DNA of 64,000 nucleotides from contig WTPW01000148.1 of NCBI GenBank assembly GCA_009809945.1, positions 201,611-265,610 on the forward strand, read 5' to 3'. Both the position numbers and the translations under genes were made by a program. This DNA comes from Gigaspora margarita (lineage: Eukaryota; Glomeromycota; Glomeromycetes; Diversisporales; Gigasporaceae). This document shows positions 1 through 11,164 of this stretch, piece by piece. Numbering within the stretch: position 1 is the stretch's first letter; each line of letters begins with the position of its first letter. The notes under the pieces are model-generated. The model saw only the letters and a list, made by a program, of their open reading frames with translations. It searched no databases and was not told the origin of the DNA.

Positions 1-280
1 AAAGAAACTTGCCTTTTACCAAAAAGCCCCTTTCTAAATATCATATATAATTATTATAAGTGCTTAATATATACATATTGGCTTTTTTCTATTAAATTCA
101 ATCCTATAAAATATACCTTATTTTCTTTTTCTAACTAAAAATCCTAACCCAATACTTAAAACCTATTAGTGTTGTTATAGTTTAAAACAAAAAATGCCCT
201 ATTATTTAGATACCATTATAAAAATTAAATATGTCAAACAAAATGAAACCAAAGATACAAAATCAGTTTCAGTATGAGCT

Positions 281-578
281 GTGTTCATATTATTTCACCA
301 ACAATTACTTTACTGACATAACATTTCACTAACTATTATACCTATGGTTTGTTTTACCAATGCTCATTGCACTGACATGTTTTTTTTAAAAAGCACACTA
401 ACTTTAACACTAATTTTACCCTGATCCTACCCTGACTCTAATGGCAATGGCCAGAATTACTTTGTCAGTAAAATGAGCTTCAGTGAAATAAACTGTTGGT
501 AAAATGAACATATTGGTAAATAATTGTTAGTAAAATATTATTTTGGTGAAGTGATTGTTAGCAAAATAATTGCTACCC
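281..578. mobile_element. Mutator-like MITE, CCGACAA family, copy 1
   Basis: Non-coding inverted-repeat element. Each arm is a run of degenerate units of the type TTCACYGACAAT, and the centre holds a conserved stretch reading TTACCCTGATCCTACCCTGA. The ends resemble GGGTRGCAAT/ATTGCTACCC. Direct repeats at 272-280 (gtatgagct) and 579-587 (atatgggct) agree in 7 of 9 bases, the duplication length expected for Mutator-like elements. Related copies lie at 7816-8128, 11165-12750 and 13643-13961. No transposase is encoded, so mobility in trans is inferred. Confidence 0.8.
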
Positions 579-594
579 ATATGGGCTATTGGAT

Positions 595-884
595 TATATC
601 CTGTGAAATATAAAAATAATGAAATAGAAACTATTATGTATGTATTGCTTAGACCTGTTGAATGAGACCCTGAGACACAGGCTATTTTTAGAAAAGATGA
701 GTACTATTCCATTAGTAGAAAAATTATACCTGGTCATTATACTGGAAGTACTAGACCAAAGGTAAACAATATAATACAATAATGATTATACACTATTATA
801 TAAAAAAAGCATAGAATTATTAAAAACTGCACTAATAATAATAAACTATAATATTTTAATCATAAAAACAATTATTATACCTAG
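595..884. other. AT-rich spacer
   Basis: Low-complexity AT-rich DNA between the MITE and the decayed gene. A short open frame on the minus strand here depends on a TTG start and has no recognisable features. Nothing else seen. Confidence 0.5.
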
Positions 885-1345
885 ATGATAGTTGCAACCT
901 CAACTCATCTAACTAATTCTAGTAGAGCTTCAGATTCAAATAAGTGCTCTTTAAAAGTGACTTTGATACGAACCCTACAAGAAAAGCCAACTGTAATTGG
1001 AAATACTGATAATTTTATAATTGAAATGCTCATAACTGACCATATTAGTCAAGATCACAAATATATATTCTATATAGTTTTTCTCATAGCAACCCACAAT
1101 CTGAAAACCTCAAAACATCTATTCAACTACAAGAATCCATGATTTTTGTAGTTGGCCAAATGGAAGTTATAGATAATAAGTTTTATATTAATGCAAAAAA
1201 TATTATTTACATTAATATTAATATTTTAAAAAAGAATTCTGAAACAAATAACCAAGTTTAATCAATATCATCTACTTTAACAAGATCTAAACTCTTACAA
1301 ATCTACCAAAGTGTTACTAAAAACTTAAATGATATACCTGTTATT
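885..1345 (+). pseudogene. decayed gene of unknown function, 5' part
   Basis: An ATG at 885 opens a frame of 85 codons with soluble, non-repetitive amino-acid content (for example EMLITDHISQDHKYIF). A frameshift near 1125 moves the reading into another frame that continues ESMIFVVGQMEVIDNKFYIN up to 1345, with one further in-frame stop. I recall similar hypothetical proteins from Rhizophagus, but I cannot name a domain. A 2.9 kb element interrupts the gene at 1346, and the probable remainder resumes at 4233. Frameshift, stop and insertion together make it a pseudogene. Confidence 0.55.
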
Positions 1346-2308
1346 AGGGTCCAGAACAGGCTGGGTTGGGCCAGGTTTCACTAAATCTGAACTGACCTGT
1401 TGAATTATAGGCCCAGCCCAAGCCTGGTCCATTGGATTATAGGCCTAACAAAACCCGCCCATTGAATTATGGGCCCTACCCGAACCTGCCTATTGAATTA
1501 TGGGCCTGACCAAAACCTGCCCATTGAATTATAGGCCCATTCTGGGCCTGTTCATTTTTATCAGACTGGGCTAGGCCTATAATTCACTGGGCCGGCCCAA
1601 ATAAAATTTACTGCTATTTTCATAATTCCTGGAACACCTGATAAAAATAGACCAAATGATTTTTTAGCCGATTTAATTATGATTTCAGCATGTTTTGAAG
1701 AATAAAACATTGATGATTTTGTGCATGATTTGTATAATAAAAACTATTTTGTATTATTTTACTGATCATTATAATGATAATATCAACATTATTAAATTTT
1801 CGTTCAAATGCTTGTCCAACATACTTGATGTGTCTAGTTTGTACAAAATTTTATGGAACAAACTGCACTTGTCAACTGATAAACCTTAGCGAGGAACAGG
1901 CTTTCACAGGCCAGGTAGAACTGGGTACTCGCAATACCCTGATCCTACCCACCTATACAAGGGCTCAACTATCTGGGCCCTGCCCTTGCCCTAGAGTTAG
2001 TGTCTAGTACCCGTACCTGTTTTATGTAAGCTAAAGTATCTTCCAAACTGCCCACAGAATACCCGCAAGTGGTTACAGTACAAATTTATTAACTCATATA
2101 AATTATATCTAAAAGTTGTATATTGTGCAATGTAATACATAACTCTATACAATAAATTTGATGCAACTATATCATGCACTATACTTCTTGTATCAAAATG
2201 TCTAATTACAATAATCTATTTGTAAAGCAAGATAAAAATTTGAGTGTCCATCAGATATTACTCAAATAGCCAACAATGGTACTCAATTTGTATTTAGAGG
2301 ATAATAAT

Positions 2309-3330
2309 TTGCAGGATTTTTCACATGATTTTTAAATGAAATTGTTAATGATATGTGTAATTTATATAAAAAAATTGAAAGGCAAGTCAGAACACTCAAT
2401 TCTTGATAAATTAGGACAGTTTCTAATAAAGAAGAAACAAAATCCAGAAAATATTATTAATTTTTGTTTAGATAATCCAATTAACTCTTCAGTTCAATTT
2501 ATTCTTGCAAGTTGTTATTGTTTTGGAAAATGGGTTGAAAAGGATAAACATAAAGCATTCAATTATTATCAAAAATTAGCAGAGATAAATGATTCTTATG
2601 TGATATTTTCTGTCAGGTTATGTTATGAAAATAGAGTTGGAGTTGAAAAGGATGAACATAAGGCATTCATTTATTATCAAAAATCTGCTGAGATGGGAGA
2701 CGTTAATGGAATACACGATGTTGGATATTGTTATTTATATGAGTTAGAGTTGAAAAGGATGAACATAAGGCATTCTTTTATTTTCAAACATTTGCAGAGA
2801 TGGGTGATGCTATGGGAACAAATAGTGTTGGATATTGTTATCAGCTTGGAATTGGAGTTGAAATAGATAGACATAAAGCATTAATATATTATCAAAAGCT
2901 GCTGAGATGGGTTATGCTCAGTGTTTAAAATTCAAATTTGGTTTTATGTTCTCAAAAAGAACATTTTNANTTNNTNANNNTNNNNNNNAAANTTTNANNN
3001 TNNTTTATATAGGNAAATTAAATTTTTTTTAATATTAAAAGAATTTTTTGAATGTTCTCAAATAGAGAACATATTTTAATAATTTATGTTCTCAAAAATT
3101 GTTTAATGTTCTTTGAGAACACTGAGAACATTGAATTTTAAACACTGGTAATGCCCTTGGAACAAATAATGTTGGATATTGTTACAAAAATGGAAGTGGT
3201 GTTGAAGAGAATGAAATGAAAGCATTTGAATATTGCAGAAATGGGGCATGCTGATGGAATGTATCATGTTGGTTAATTTTCCAGAAAGGAATTGTTGTTA
3301 AAAAGAATATTGATATTGCTTTTGAATGAA
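2309..3330 (+). pseudogene. Sel1-repeat (TKL kinase-associated) protein fragment, broken
   Basis: Translated pieces show repeated Sel1 motifs such as KAFNYYQKLAEINDS, KAFIYYQKSAEMGD and GTNSVGYCY, about 36 residues apart. Sel1-like repeats are alpha-helical solenoids that scaffold protein complexes, and in arbuscular mycorrhizal fungi they often sit behind a kinase domain. The upstream piece LQDFSHDF followed by NEIVNDMCNLYKKIE is also typical of that linker. Frameshifts lie near 2335, 2737 and 2897. A hAT-type MITE splits the reading at 2918/3148, after which VGYCYKNGSGVEENE continues. No complete reading frame remains. Confidence 0.8.
2919..3147. mobile_element. hAT-type MITE inside the Sel1 pseudogene
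   Basis: Terminal inverted repeats CAGTGTTTAAAATTCAA and TTGAATTTTAAACACTG frame 229 bp of GTTCTC/GAGAAC-rich sequence containing an N run (2967-3013). Flanks gttatgct (2911-2918) and gtaatgcc (3148-3155) match in 6 of 8, the 8-bp duplication length of hAT elements. The CAGTG start is typical for hAT. The same family has a longer copy at 18637-19812. Confidence 0.8.
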
Positions 3331-4232
3331 ATTCTGATTTTTTCTCTATCTTAAGGAATGGAATGCAATGACTCTAATTGGATATAGGCCTAAATAGATG
3401 GGCACGATTTAACTTTGCCTGTTTATTCTAAATTACAGCAAGCAGGCAAAACTCAGGTCAACCCTGTTTGAAACTGAACCCATGTTTTTGCAGTCATATG
3501 ATAAATTTTTTATAATCTTATTTAACACATATAGCTTGGACTTGGAAAATTTAGTAAAAAAGAAAAGAAATATCCAACTCATGGCAAGATTCCTCTCATT
3601 CAGCTTTTTCATGCTCTCCATTCTCTATGGTTATAAACTGCTTGGGCATTTTTAGTTTCTGGCAAGTTGTTCTTTTTTATTTTGTTGATTTGTGTTTGCT
3701 TGCATATAAGTGGTTGTGTTAAATAAAGCCACATATATGCAGTAGAAATAACATAATTATGTTATTTCTATTTAGCTTAGGTTATGACATGCAAATCGCA
3801 AAATTCAAGTCGTCAAAATGTTAAGACTAATATATCAATAAGCAAGTTATGCTCAGAAATATCATCATGATAGTACCAAATCAGTCTTAGCCACATACAG
3901 TATCATGTGTTGATTGTAACGGTAAAGTATCGTTCTGAATTTTTGTTCATTCTCAAAACTGTTTACTCATAAATTTACGTTCCTTGCCTTTTCTTATTAC
4001 AGTATCGTATATAATAAGAATATAAAGTTAAACAGGTATTAACAGGTTTTACCAGACCTATTTATAAAACCCAAACCCCAACTCAGTATTTTATAAACCC
4101 AGACTAGGCCTGGCCCAATATTTTTTTAACCTGGCCCAAACTTGGCCCAATTAATTAATAGGTTTAAAATTTAGGCCCAAACCTGGCCTGACCCGCTAAT
4201 TTCTGGGTTTGGCTCAGCCTATTCCGGACCCT

Positions 4233-4514
4233 ATCTGTTATCCAAACATCAACAATAACTGCTTTGAATGATATTGAATATGAATCTTCAAAACATAAAA
4301 TATTTGAAGAATTTGACCAACCCATTGATGAAGAATTCACTAATATTAATGATTGTAAATCTGATCAAGAAGAACTTAAAAAACCAACAAAAAAAATAAA
4401 TTACAAAAAAATCCTACACAAAATCTAACAAAAAATAAAGAATGTCCTATTAGAACAACATGTACTAAAAACCCACATTATTTAGCTATAGATAATAACT
4501 CAGATAAAGAATAA
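4233..4514 (+). pseudogene. decayed gene of unknown function, 3' part
   Basis: Reading resumes after the 2.9 kb element with an acidic, low-complexity stretch (KIFEEFDQPIDEEFTNIND, then KSDQEELKKPTKKINYKK). After one frameshift it continues NKECPIRTTCTKNPHYLAID and ends at a TAA (4512-4514). AT-rich DNA with AATAAA-like words follows. The join to 885-1345 is inferred from the element's target-site duplication and similar composition, not proven. Confidence 0.45.
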
Positions 4515-5537
4515 GTATTTCATTTTTAATTATGCATTGTCTTTGTATGCAGACTGTTTTTGTATATCCTATTTTATTTAGTTTACAATATTTATTATGT
4601 AAGCAATCCTATATGATTCAATCAATATAGTTTATATAGATTTACTATTATTCTGATAACTTTTATTCCCTTTATGTAACATATGGTATAAAGATTAAAA
4701 TAAAGTTTATTTTTATATATTATTTCACTTTAAATTATATTTAAAATTTAATTATTGTTTCAAAATTGTTGAATTCAATTTTATCACAGATAATTAAGAA
4801 CACAAACATATTCTTCAAATGATATCCCAAGTACAATTTAAAACAGTATATAATATTGAAAGCATGTTATGTTATAATATATATCAATTACAAACACTTT
4901 ACAAATAATATAGTAATGATTACTAATACCTTTAAATTCTGTTTGCAATTCGTATAATAGTAAATTCTGTAAGCTGTGATATAAATAAGTTACTAATTAA
5001 ACTGGGTGGCGCGAAGCGCCAACCATCACACTAGTAATCATAATTTTATTGGCTGGCAGATCGTAGAAAATAGTGATTATCAGATATCTGTGCTGCAAAA
5101 ATTCCGACCAAAAATTTACGATAAATGGAATAATCAATCATCTAAATCCTTGGTGGAATGTAATTTTTCTTAATATTTGCAAATATGTTCACTGTTTTTA
5201 TTGATCTTATGTTTTTCTTTTTATCTATTGTAGAGCAATTGTTCATGTTCTTTTCTTGCATTTGTTCTTGAACTTGAGACCATTATACAAAACATATTCA
5301 AATTCGTGAAGACTTTTTGCTTTAGCTATTTTATCATTGTATCGCCCATAAATATTAGGTAATCAAACAACAGAAAATTTGGCAGTCCCGTAATCTCCGA
5401 GTAAATCAGGCCGGAAAACGTTCTGTGCCAATCGGGGTTGAGATTTAATCTCAACGATATACTGATATATCTTCGAACATATATCTTTAAATTAGAAATT
5501 AATATATGCATATATAGCTATCAAAGAATTTAATAAT
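4515..5537. other. AT-rich spacer with a GC-rich hairpin
   Basis: Mostly AT-rich non-coding DNA. A short GC-rich hairpin word GGCGCGAAGCGCC sits near 5009-5021 and may be the end of an old element. No supported gene. Confidence 0.4.
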
Positions 5538-5853
5538 TTTGCGCATATGCGCTGTAGCGCACCTCATATGATTTGGTGTAACGTGAAATCAAACAACAAA
5601 AATAACCCGTTGGTTGTTTGTTAGTTAGGGGTAGGGTGAGGTTAGAATAGTGTGTAGGCGAGAAAAGGGGGTTTATAGTAAAATTTTGCAAGGAATTTTT
5701 TTTGTTAGAGCACGAAGAGTGGTTTCATAAGCAAAATTATGAACCACAAGCGATTTTTTAAAAGATCGCTATTTTTTCTCGATTTCACGTTACACCTGAT
5801 CCTACGATCTGATTGGTTTATCAGATGGGTGCGTTACAACGCATATGCGCTAA
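5538..5853. mobile_element. inverted-repeat element with GCGCATATGCGC ends
   Basis: Outer ends TTTGCGCATATGCGCTGTAG and its imperfect complement near 5833-5853 enclose a second inverted pair, GGTGTAACGTGAAATC (5576-5591) and GATTTCACGTTACACC. The interior at about 5622-5705 resembles, in reverse orientation, 22262-22345. Two isolated words TTACACCTGATCTA near 6827 and 6870 look like solo ends of the same family. No coding potential. Confidence 0.6.
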
Positions 5854-6571
5854 ATTACATAAACCGCTATCAAAAATATCATAAAATATATCTTTGAATT
5901 AAATAATTGAATTTAATATACACATATACAGCTTTCAAAAAATAGCGTAAAATATATCTTCGAATTACATTATAAATTAAATTTTTTTCAAAATTTATTA
6001 TATTATTAACTATTTAATTGGAAATTAAACATTAATTGGCATGTAATTTGTTAAATGCAATAATAATAAATCGTTAAATTGAATATATAATAATTTACAC
6101 GCGGCTTTTCACTTAAATATAAAATGAGATTTTAAATTAAATTTTTTGTGCACTTCACATTAACTTGGAATTTCTGGTACAATTGTTATTATTAATCCCT
6201 GTAATCTCCATAACGAATACGTCTTTAATATTACTCGTATCGTGCAAGATTTCCATTACTGATTGGAAGATCGGAAGTCTCGGAATCTCGGAAATCACAT
6301 GACTGCCAAATTTTTGTGCCATCACTTTACTAGCCGCAAATTTGCATATTCACGTTTCACGATTTTAAGAGAGTTATTTAAGGGCGCTAATAAAAAAAAA
6401 GATAAGTTAGTGCACAGATCAAAACATATTGAAAGTAAGTTAATGAACCTGAAATGAATTTGAAAGTATAAGATAAATGTCAATAGAAAATGTGTTCAAG
6501 TTTTCAAAATATTATTTATCAGATTCAACTCGTGATATATATGTGATTGTTTACTGTAATATTTATTACTA

Positions 6572-6755
6572 CAGTCGTCCCTCATTAATATCAACCCTGT
6601 TAATATCAACCTAAGCTATAAAATGAATTTAGATATATTAAAATTATATTAAATTCCCTCATGTATATCAACTTTAATATGTTCCCTCATTAATATCACT
6701 ATCAACATGAATATAAAAGCGATACAGATAAGTTGATATAAATGAGGGACGACTG
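6572..6755. mobile_element. 184-bp TA-flanked (Tc1/mariner-type) MITE
   Basis: Near-perfect terminal inverted repeats CAGTCGTCCCTCATTAATAT and ATATAAATGAGGGACGACTG are flanked by TA on both sides (6570-6571, 6756-6757). TA duplication and a CAGTCG start are typical of Tc1/mariner/pogo derivatives. Non-coding, mobilised in trans if at all. Confidence 0.88.
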
Positions 6756-6757
6756 TA

Positions 6758-7340
6758 TCAATTTGTTAACAGGCTATACAACTAGGAAAATGGGAACCAT
6801 TTAAAGTCCAAAGGACAAATATATTACACCTGATCTAGCCAATAAGCATCAGTTTTCTATTGTTTTTATGTTACACCTGATCTATCCAATCAGAAGTTAG
6901 AATTTGCTAACAGACATATATATTTAATAATATAAGATGAATAATGAATCAGATCACGATATCTGAAATTAAGCAGTACACGGCATTAGTAGTGTTTTCC
7001 TAAAATTTATAGGCATAGCTTAAGTGAACTTTGGTTGGTAGCACAATATATCAAAAATACTAATACATCCACTTTCCTTTACCATCGCCGACATTTCATT
7101 TAGCAAACATCAGGTCGAGTGTCAAATTAATAATAATATATACCTGCAGTCAATCAAATTCCTATGTGATGTCCGCTAAACGAACTTTCGTTGAAACAAC
7201 TGTCGGCAGGAACGCAATATATGCCGCATGTTGATCTAAGTCGAGTTCTCAAACACTTTCGGTCACTTTTAGAAAAACATGTTTTCTAAGCATGAACGAT
7301 ATAAAATAACTTAAAACCTTAATGAAAGGAAACCTGACTA
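6758..7340. other. spacer
   Basis: AT-rich non-coding DNA with two copies of a TTACACCTGATCTA word. No gene or structured repeat could be supported. Confidence 0.4.
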
Positions 7341-7708
7341 CAGTACCGGACAGCAAACATTATCCACTTTTTTATATATAAAATATAAAAATGCTTATAA
7401 CTTACAAACAAATAACTTCAAAAAAAATCTGTCTTACAGATTTGTTGCTTTTAGCCTAAGCTACAATCCTGTTAAAATAGATTTTTATTTTTATTATATA
7501 TTTATTTTATTATATATTTAAAAAGTAATTAGAGCTTAAGTTTATATACAATCAAAAATTTGGCGTTTCATATATAAAAAAAATTGGTTTTATGGATTAT
7601 AACCAATCAGTTCTTGTTAAACAAAAAATAGCCAATCAGATTTGAGTATAAATCTCAAAATTTGGCGCTTTTAAAAAAAAATTGGATGGTTTTTGCTGTC
7701 CGGTACTG
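7341..7708. mobile_element. 368-bp TA-flanked MITE, CAGTACCGGACAGCAAA ends
   Basis: Terminal inverted repeats CAGTACCGGACAGCAAA and TTTTTGCTGTCCGGTACTG, with TA at 7339-7340 and 7709-7710. Internal sequence includes two nearby GATTATAACCAATCAG-like words but no open frame. Tc1/mariner-type by its TA duplication. Confidence 0.88.
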
Positions 7709-7815
7709 TATATATATGAAACATAAAATTAGTCTTATGACAATTTGGAAGGCTATATACCGATTTGGATATACGCATAAAAAGTATTTTGCATATCTTT
7801 ACCCATATGTTTTAT

Positions 7816-8128
7816 GGGTCCGTATTATTTACCGAAAATCACTTCACAGACACCCCATTTCACCGACAAATTATTCACCGACAAGTTCATTTACCGACAG
7901 TTCATTTAACCGAAGTTCATTTCACCGACAAGTTTTTTTCTATAAAGCACATTAACTTTAACCCTAATTTTACCCTGACCCTACCCTGACCCTAATGATA
8001 ATGACCAGAATTACTTTGTTAATGAAATGAGCTTCGGTGAAATGAACTGTCGGTAAAATATGTCGGTGAATAATTTGTCGGTGAAATGGCTGTCTGTGAA
8101 GTGATTGTCGGTGAAATGATTGCCACCC
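7816..8128. mobile_element. Mutator-like MITE, CCGACAA family, copy 2 (best preserved)
   Basis: Arms built of TTCACCGACAA units meet a centre with TTTTACCCTGACCCTACCCT. The right end is ATTGCCACCC. Flanks atgttttat (7807-7815) and atgttttta (8129-8137) match in 7 of 9 as read by eye. This copy keeps CpG in its repeat units (CCGACAA/TTGTCGG) where others read CTGACAA or CCAACAA, so it may be the youngest or least deaminated of the four. Confidence 0.82.
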
Positions 8129-8430
8129 ATGTTTTTATTATATAAATTTTTATATTCGATACCTTTTCATATTTCTTGTCAAATATTAACTACTGAACTG
8201 TCTTTTCCACAAATTTTAGTACAAACTAAGCGTATCATATGTTTGAGCAAGTATTCAACCGAAAATTAATAATGTGGAATATGTATTGATAAACTGTTTG
8301 TAAAAAAAATATAAAATAGCGATAGCTTTTATATACTGACCATGTCGAAATCAATAACTTTTTCGAATCGGCAGAATAATCATTCCGTTGTTTTTTATCA
8401 GGTGTCCCAGAAAAAATAGGGACTTTTAGT

Positions 8431-8532
8431 GAAAATTAACCGACCGAATATTTGCCAACTCGATAAGTTTTGATGCAGAAATCACAAACTTATTGTTATC
8501 GATTCGGCAAATATTCGGCCGATTAATTTTCT
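8431..8532. repeat. about 100-bp inverted repeat
   Basis: GAAAATTAACCGACCGAATA (8431-8450) pairs with a complementary stretch ending at 8532 across a short loop; the paired region also contains ATTTGCC/GGCAAAT. It could form a long hairpin. No target-site duplication was recognised. Confidence 0.6.
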
Positions 8533-9020
8533 GTACAGTACGTAGCAGAATTTATTATTATGAAAATCCCATATCTTACGATGGATCTGGTAAACCATAT
8601 AAACCATACTATAATCTGTGTAGATCACCACGATAAGCCGTCGGATAACCGTATATATCCTCTTTTATCGAATTAAAACTCTAGATAAAATATAAATAGG
8701 TTAGAATATTTATTTTTCATGCTGTAAATTGGTTAACACTTAACATTAAGAACTTTTATAATAATTTATAAGCTGATCAAATTAGCCAGATTTAATCTTC
8801 ATGATAGAGACACGTTTTTCGGAGAAAGTGACGTAATGTTAAATATTCTCTATATATTTAGCATTTAAATTCATACTATAACTAAAATTCTAGCAGAAAA
8901 TTTTTTCTGATATCTTTATATATTTGTTTTATTGTATAATATCCTGTATTTTATTGGTTCAATCTATTAATTTGCTTTGAAAATTATCTCACAACTTTCA
9001 ACAAAATTACAAAAAAATTT
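8533..9020. other. upstream region of the secreted-protein gene
   Basis: AT-rich DNA without a further gene. Words such as TATATATTTG and TTGTATAATATCC near 8920-8945 could serve as a core promoter about 80-100 bp ahead of the start codon, but this cannot be decided by eye. Confidence 0.3.
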
Positions 9021-9590
9021 ATGAACAAAATTTTTACACTTGCATTTATTTTACTTGTCACTTTATCAGTGATTAATGCTGAAACTCAATGGTATGGTTG
9101 CCAAGATAGTCAAGGTAATCCTATACCTCAACTTAACGTAGTGGTGACGCCTGACCCTCCTGGCGTAGGCAATGCAAGTTTCTCCATAACTGGGAATTTG
9201 GGAGATTCTGTACCTGTATTTGACTTGTACTGGATGTATATGAATGATACTAATAATATGGTATGGTATTATGGAGATTTTATTTGCGGAGGTGATGATC
9301 AAACACCATGTCAATCAGTTTCTAATAATAACTTCGAAATGGACGCAACTATAAATTTCCAAGTGTTGATGGAGTCTATTAGCATCGTGATTTATGATAC
9401 TAATTTGATTCCAGATGAATCTCCCTATTTAGGCTGTGTTTTTGGTTTCTTCAGTGATTCTAGACAATTTGGAACTTTACCACTAACGTTTTCTAAACCT
9501 TCCCAGAGATTCCACAATACAACCAAATATAACGTTATTTCATTGGATTTGGTCGAAAAATATTCACCCAATAACTTTCAAATTCATTGA
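9021..9590 (+). CDS. secreted ML-domain-like (NPC2/PG-PI transfer type) protein
   Basis: A 189-residue protein. Residues 1-20 (MNKIFTLAFILLVTLSVINA) form a clean signal peptide. The rest fits the fungal MD-2-related lipid-recognition pattern: an early Cys at residue 27, the strand VVVTPDPPGVGNASFSITG, a Cys pair in FICGGDDQTPC, the paired strands after it, and LGCVFGFF near residue 143. ML proteins are small secreted beta-sandwiches that bind sterols or phospholipids and carry them between membranes. Potential N-glycosylation sites include NAS and NDT. The frame is uninterrupted, the ATG is followed directly by the signal peptide, and AATAAA lies at 9725-9730. The C-terminal tail after about residue 150 is not typical of the family. 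Family call is by pattern only. Confidence 0.65.
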   Translation: MNKIFTLAFILLVTLSVINAETQWYGCQDSQGNPIPQLNVVVTPDPPGVGNASFSITGNLGDSVPVFDLYWMYMNDTNNMVWYYGDFICGGDDQTPCQSVSNNNFEMDATINFQVLMESISIVIYDTNLIPDESPYLGCVFGFFSDSRQFGTLPLTFSKPSQRFHNTTKYNVISLDLVEKYSPNNFQIH

Positions 9591-9955
9591 ATATTAATTA
9601 ATACCTAATTTAGTTATTTTAAATACTGTATGTGATTTGTATTCTTTTTATTAAATTTCAGTTTAATATCAAATTAAATGAATTTATTCTTATGTTTTAA
9701 TATTAAATTATGTATAATATTATAAATAAAGATCGATTCTTACAATTTGATNATAAATTTAGGAGTTTCCTAGGCTTTGCACCCCTGCATTGTGCTAGTA
9801 TATCGATCTAGCAATTAAATTTAAAGATCAGATGTAACGAGCAAATTTCCTTTGTGCAACAAAATAAAGAAATTTTTATAAAATTTGTAATATCAAAAAA
9901 TTTCGTTTATATACCCATTTTTCGAGCTTTAACAAAAAAAAGTCCTTGCAAAATT
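9591..9955. other. downstream region of the secreted-protein gene
   Basis: Contains the likely polyadenylation word AATAAA (9725-9730) and one N. The stretch near 9900-9955 is related to material in other inverted-repeat elements (CCTTGCAAAATTTT, compare 5680-5695 reversed). No gene. Confidence 0.4.
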
Positions 9956-10932
9956 TTTCTTTATCAGTTAAGGGATATGTCCAACTGAGTACAATTATTT
10001 ATAGATCAAATAAGTTGGCTTATCCAATTTTATATGTAAATTTATGCAAAAAAATTATTTAAATTGAATTTATTTAAAAGTATACATATAAAAGTTTCTT
10101 TAAATTTAAATATATATTTTTTGGCATTTAATACTCTTTTATTTAAAGTTTTAGTCCTCAATTTAAAGCAGGGGGATAGGAATCTTTCACTAAAGTTCAT
10201 CAATTCTTTACTATGTTTTTTAAGTCAAATGAGTGACTCGCCCTATATAATAATATGATTGGTTAAAATTACCTTTTAAAAATATATAAGATACTATGAA
10301 GTAAAGGCTTTTTGTATTCTAATTACAAGTTAAAAAAAGATTCTTCTGATTCTAATAGCAGTTAAATTATCAAAATTGGTTTGGTAGAATTCAAGATACT
10401 TGGGATCAAAGAAGAAAACATAAGGATCTGCAAATTTACTGTTACATAAAGCATTGTAAATTACAATACTAGTGTAATAGTGAATTTACAGATTTTTATA
10501 TTCTCTTTTATGATCCCAAGTATCTTAAGCCAATTTGATAATTTAACTACCTTTAATTAGGACACAAGAAACCTTTACTCCATAGCATCTTTACTGCATC
10601 TTTCATATTTTTATAAGGTTATTTTAACTAATCATATTATATAGGGTGAGTTACTTATTTGACTTAATGAAAATAATAAAGAATTAATTAACTTTAGTGG
10701 AATATTCTAAAAACCAAACCTTTTAAAAAAGAGTATTAAATACCAAAGAATATGTATTTAAAATTTATTTAAAATATTTAAAATTTAAAGAGACTTTTAT
10801 CTATACACTTTTAAATAAATTTAATTTAAATAATTTTTTGCATAAATTTACATATAAAATTGAATGAGTCAACTCATTTGATCTATAAATAATTGTACTC
10901 AGTTGGACATGTCCTTTGGCTAATAAAGAATA
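9956..10932. repeat. giant palindrome, about 0.98 kb
   Basis: The two halves are near-complementary over roughly 480 bp each, centred near 10444. The left end reads GTCCAACTGAGTACAATTAT and the right end has its exact complement; the inner arms carry CAAGATACTTGGGATCA and TGATCCCAAGTATCTTA. Arms differ by scattered point changes. No transposase frame and no clear target-site duplication were found. It is either a foldback element or an inverted duplication. Confidence 0.8.
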
Positions 10933-11164
10933 AAAACTTAAATTTTTTAAATTTATATAACAAACCCCCTTTTTTAACTATTTTTTTAAAAAAAAAAACT
11001 AGATATAGCCTCAAGCTACTTTACCAACTCACTTTAACCAACTCTATTCAATCAAAATTTATATTTTATACTAATAATTTTGTTAAAATATTTCTACAGA
11101 AAAATACACTATGGGCACAAATTGCTAATAAGGAGTGTGCTATTTATTACATCATATTTTTTAT

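Larger units (their letters stand above)
1346..4232. mobile_element. 2.9 kb Mutator-like element carrying a gene fragment
   Basis: Ends are AGGGTCCAGAA at the left and TTCCGGACCCT at the right, an inverted pair. Flanking direct repeats acctgttatt (1336-1345) and atctgttatc (4233-4242) match in 8 of 10. Both terminal zones (1346-1607 and about 4040-4232) are GC-rich tracts of repeated GGCCCA/TGGGCC words, including several roughly 37-bp repeats built on CCCATTGAATTATGGGCC. The interior holds a broken Sel1-repeat gene and a second GC-rich patch (1885-2030). No transposase was seen, so it is non-autonomous. The captured host sequence resembles a Pack-MULE, but independent insertion of the parts is not excluded. 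Confidence 0.6.
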
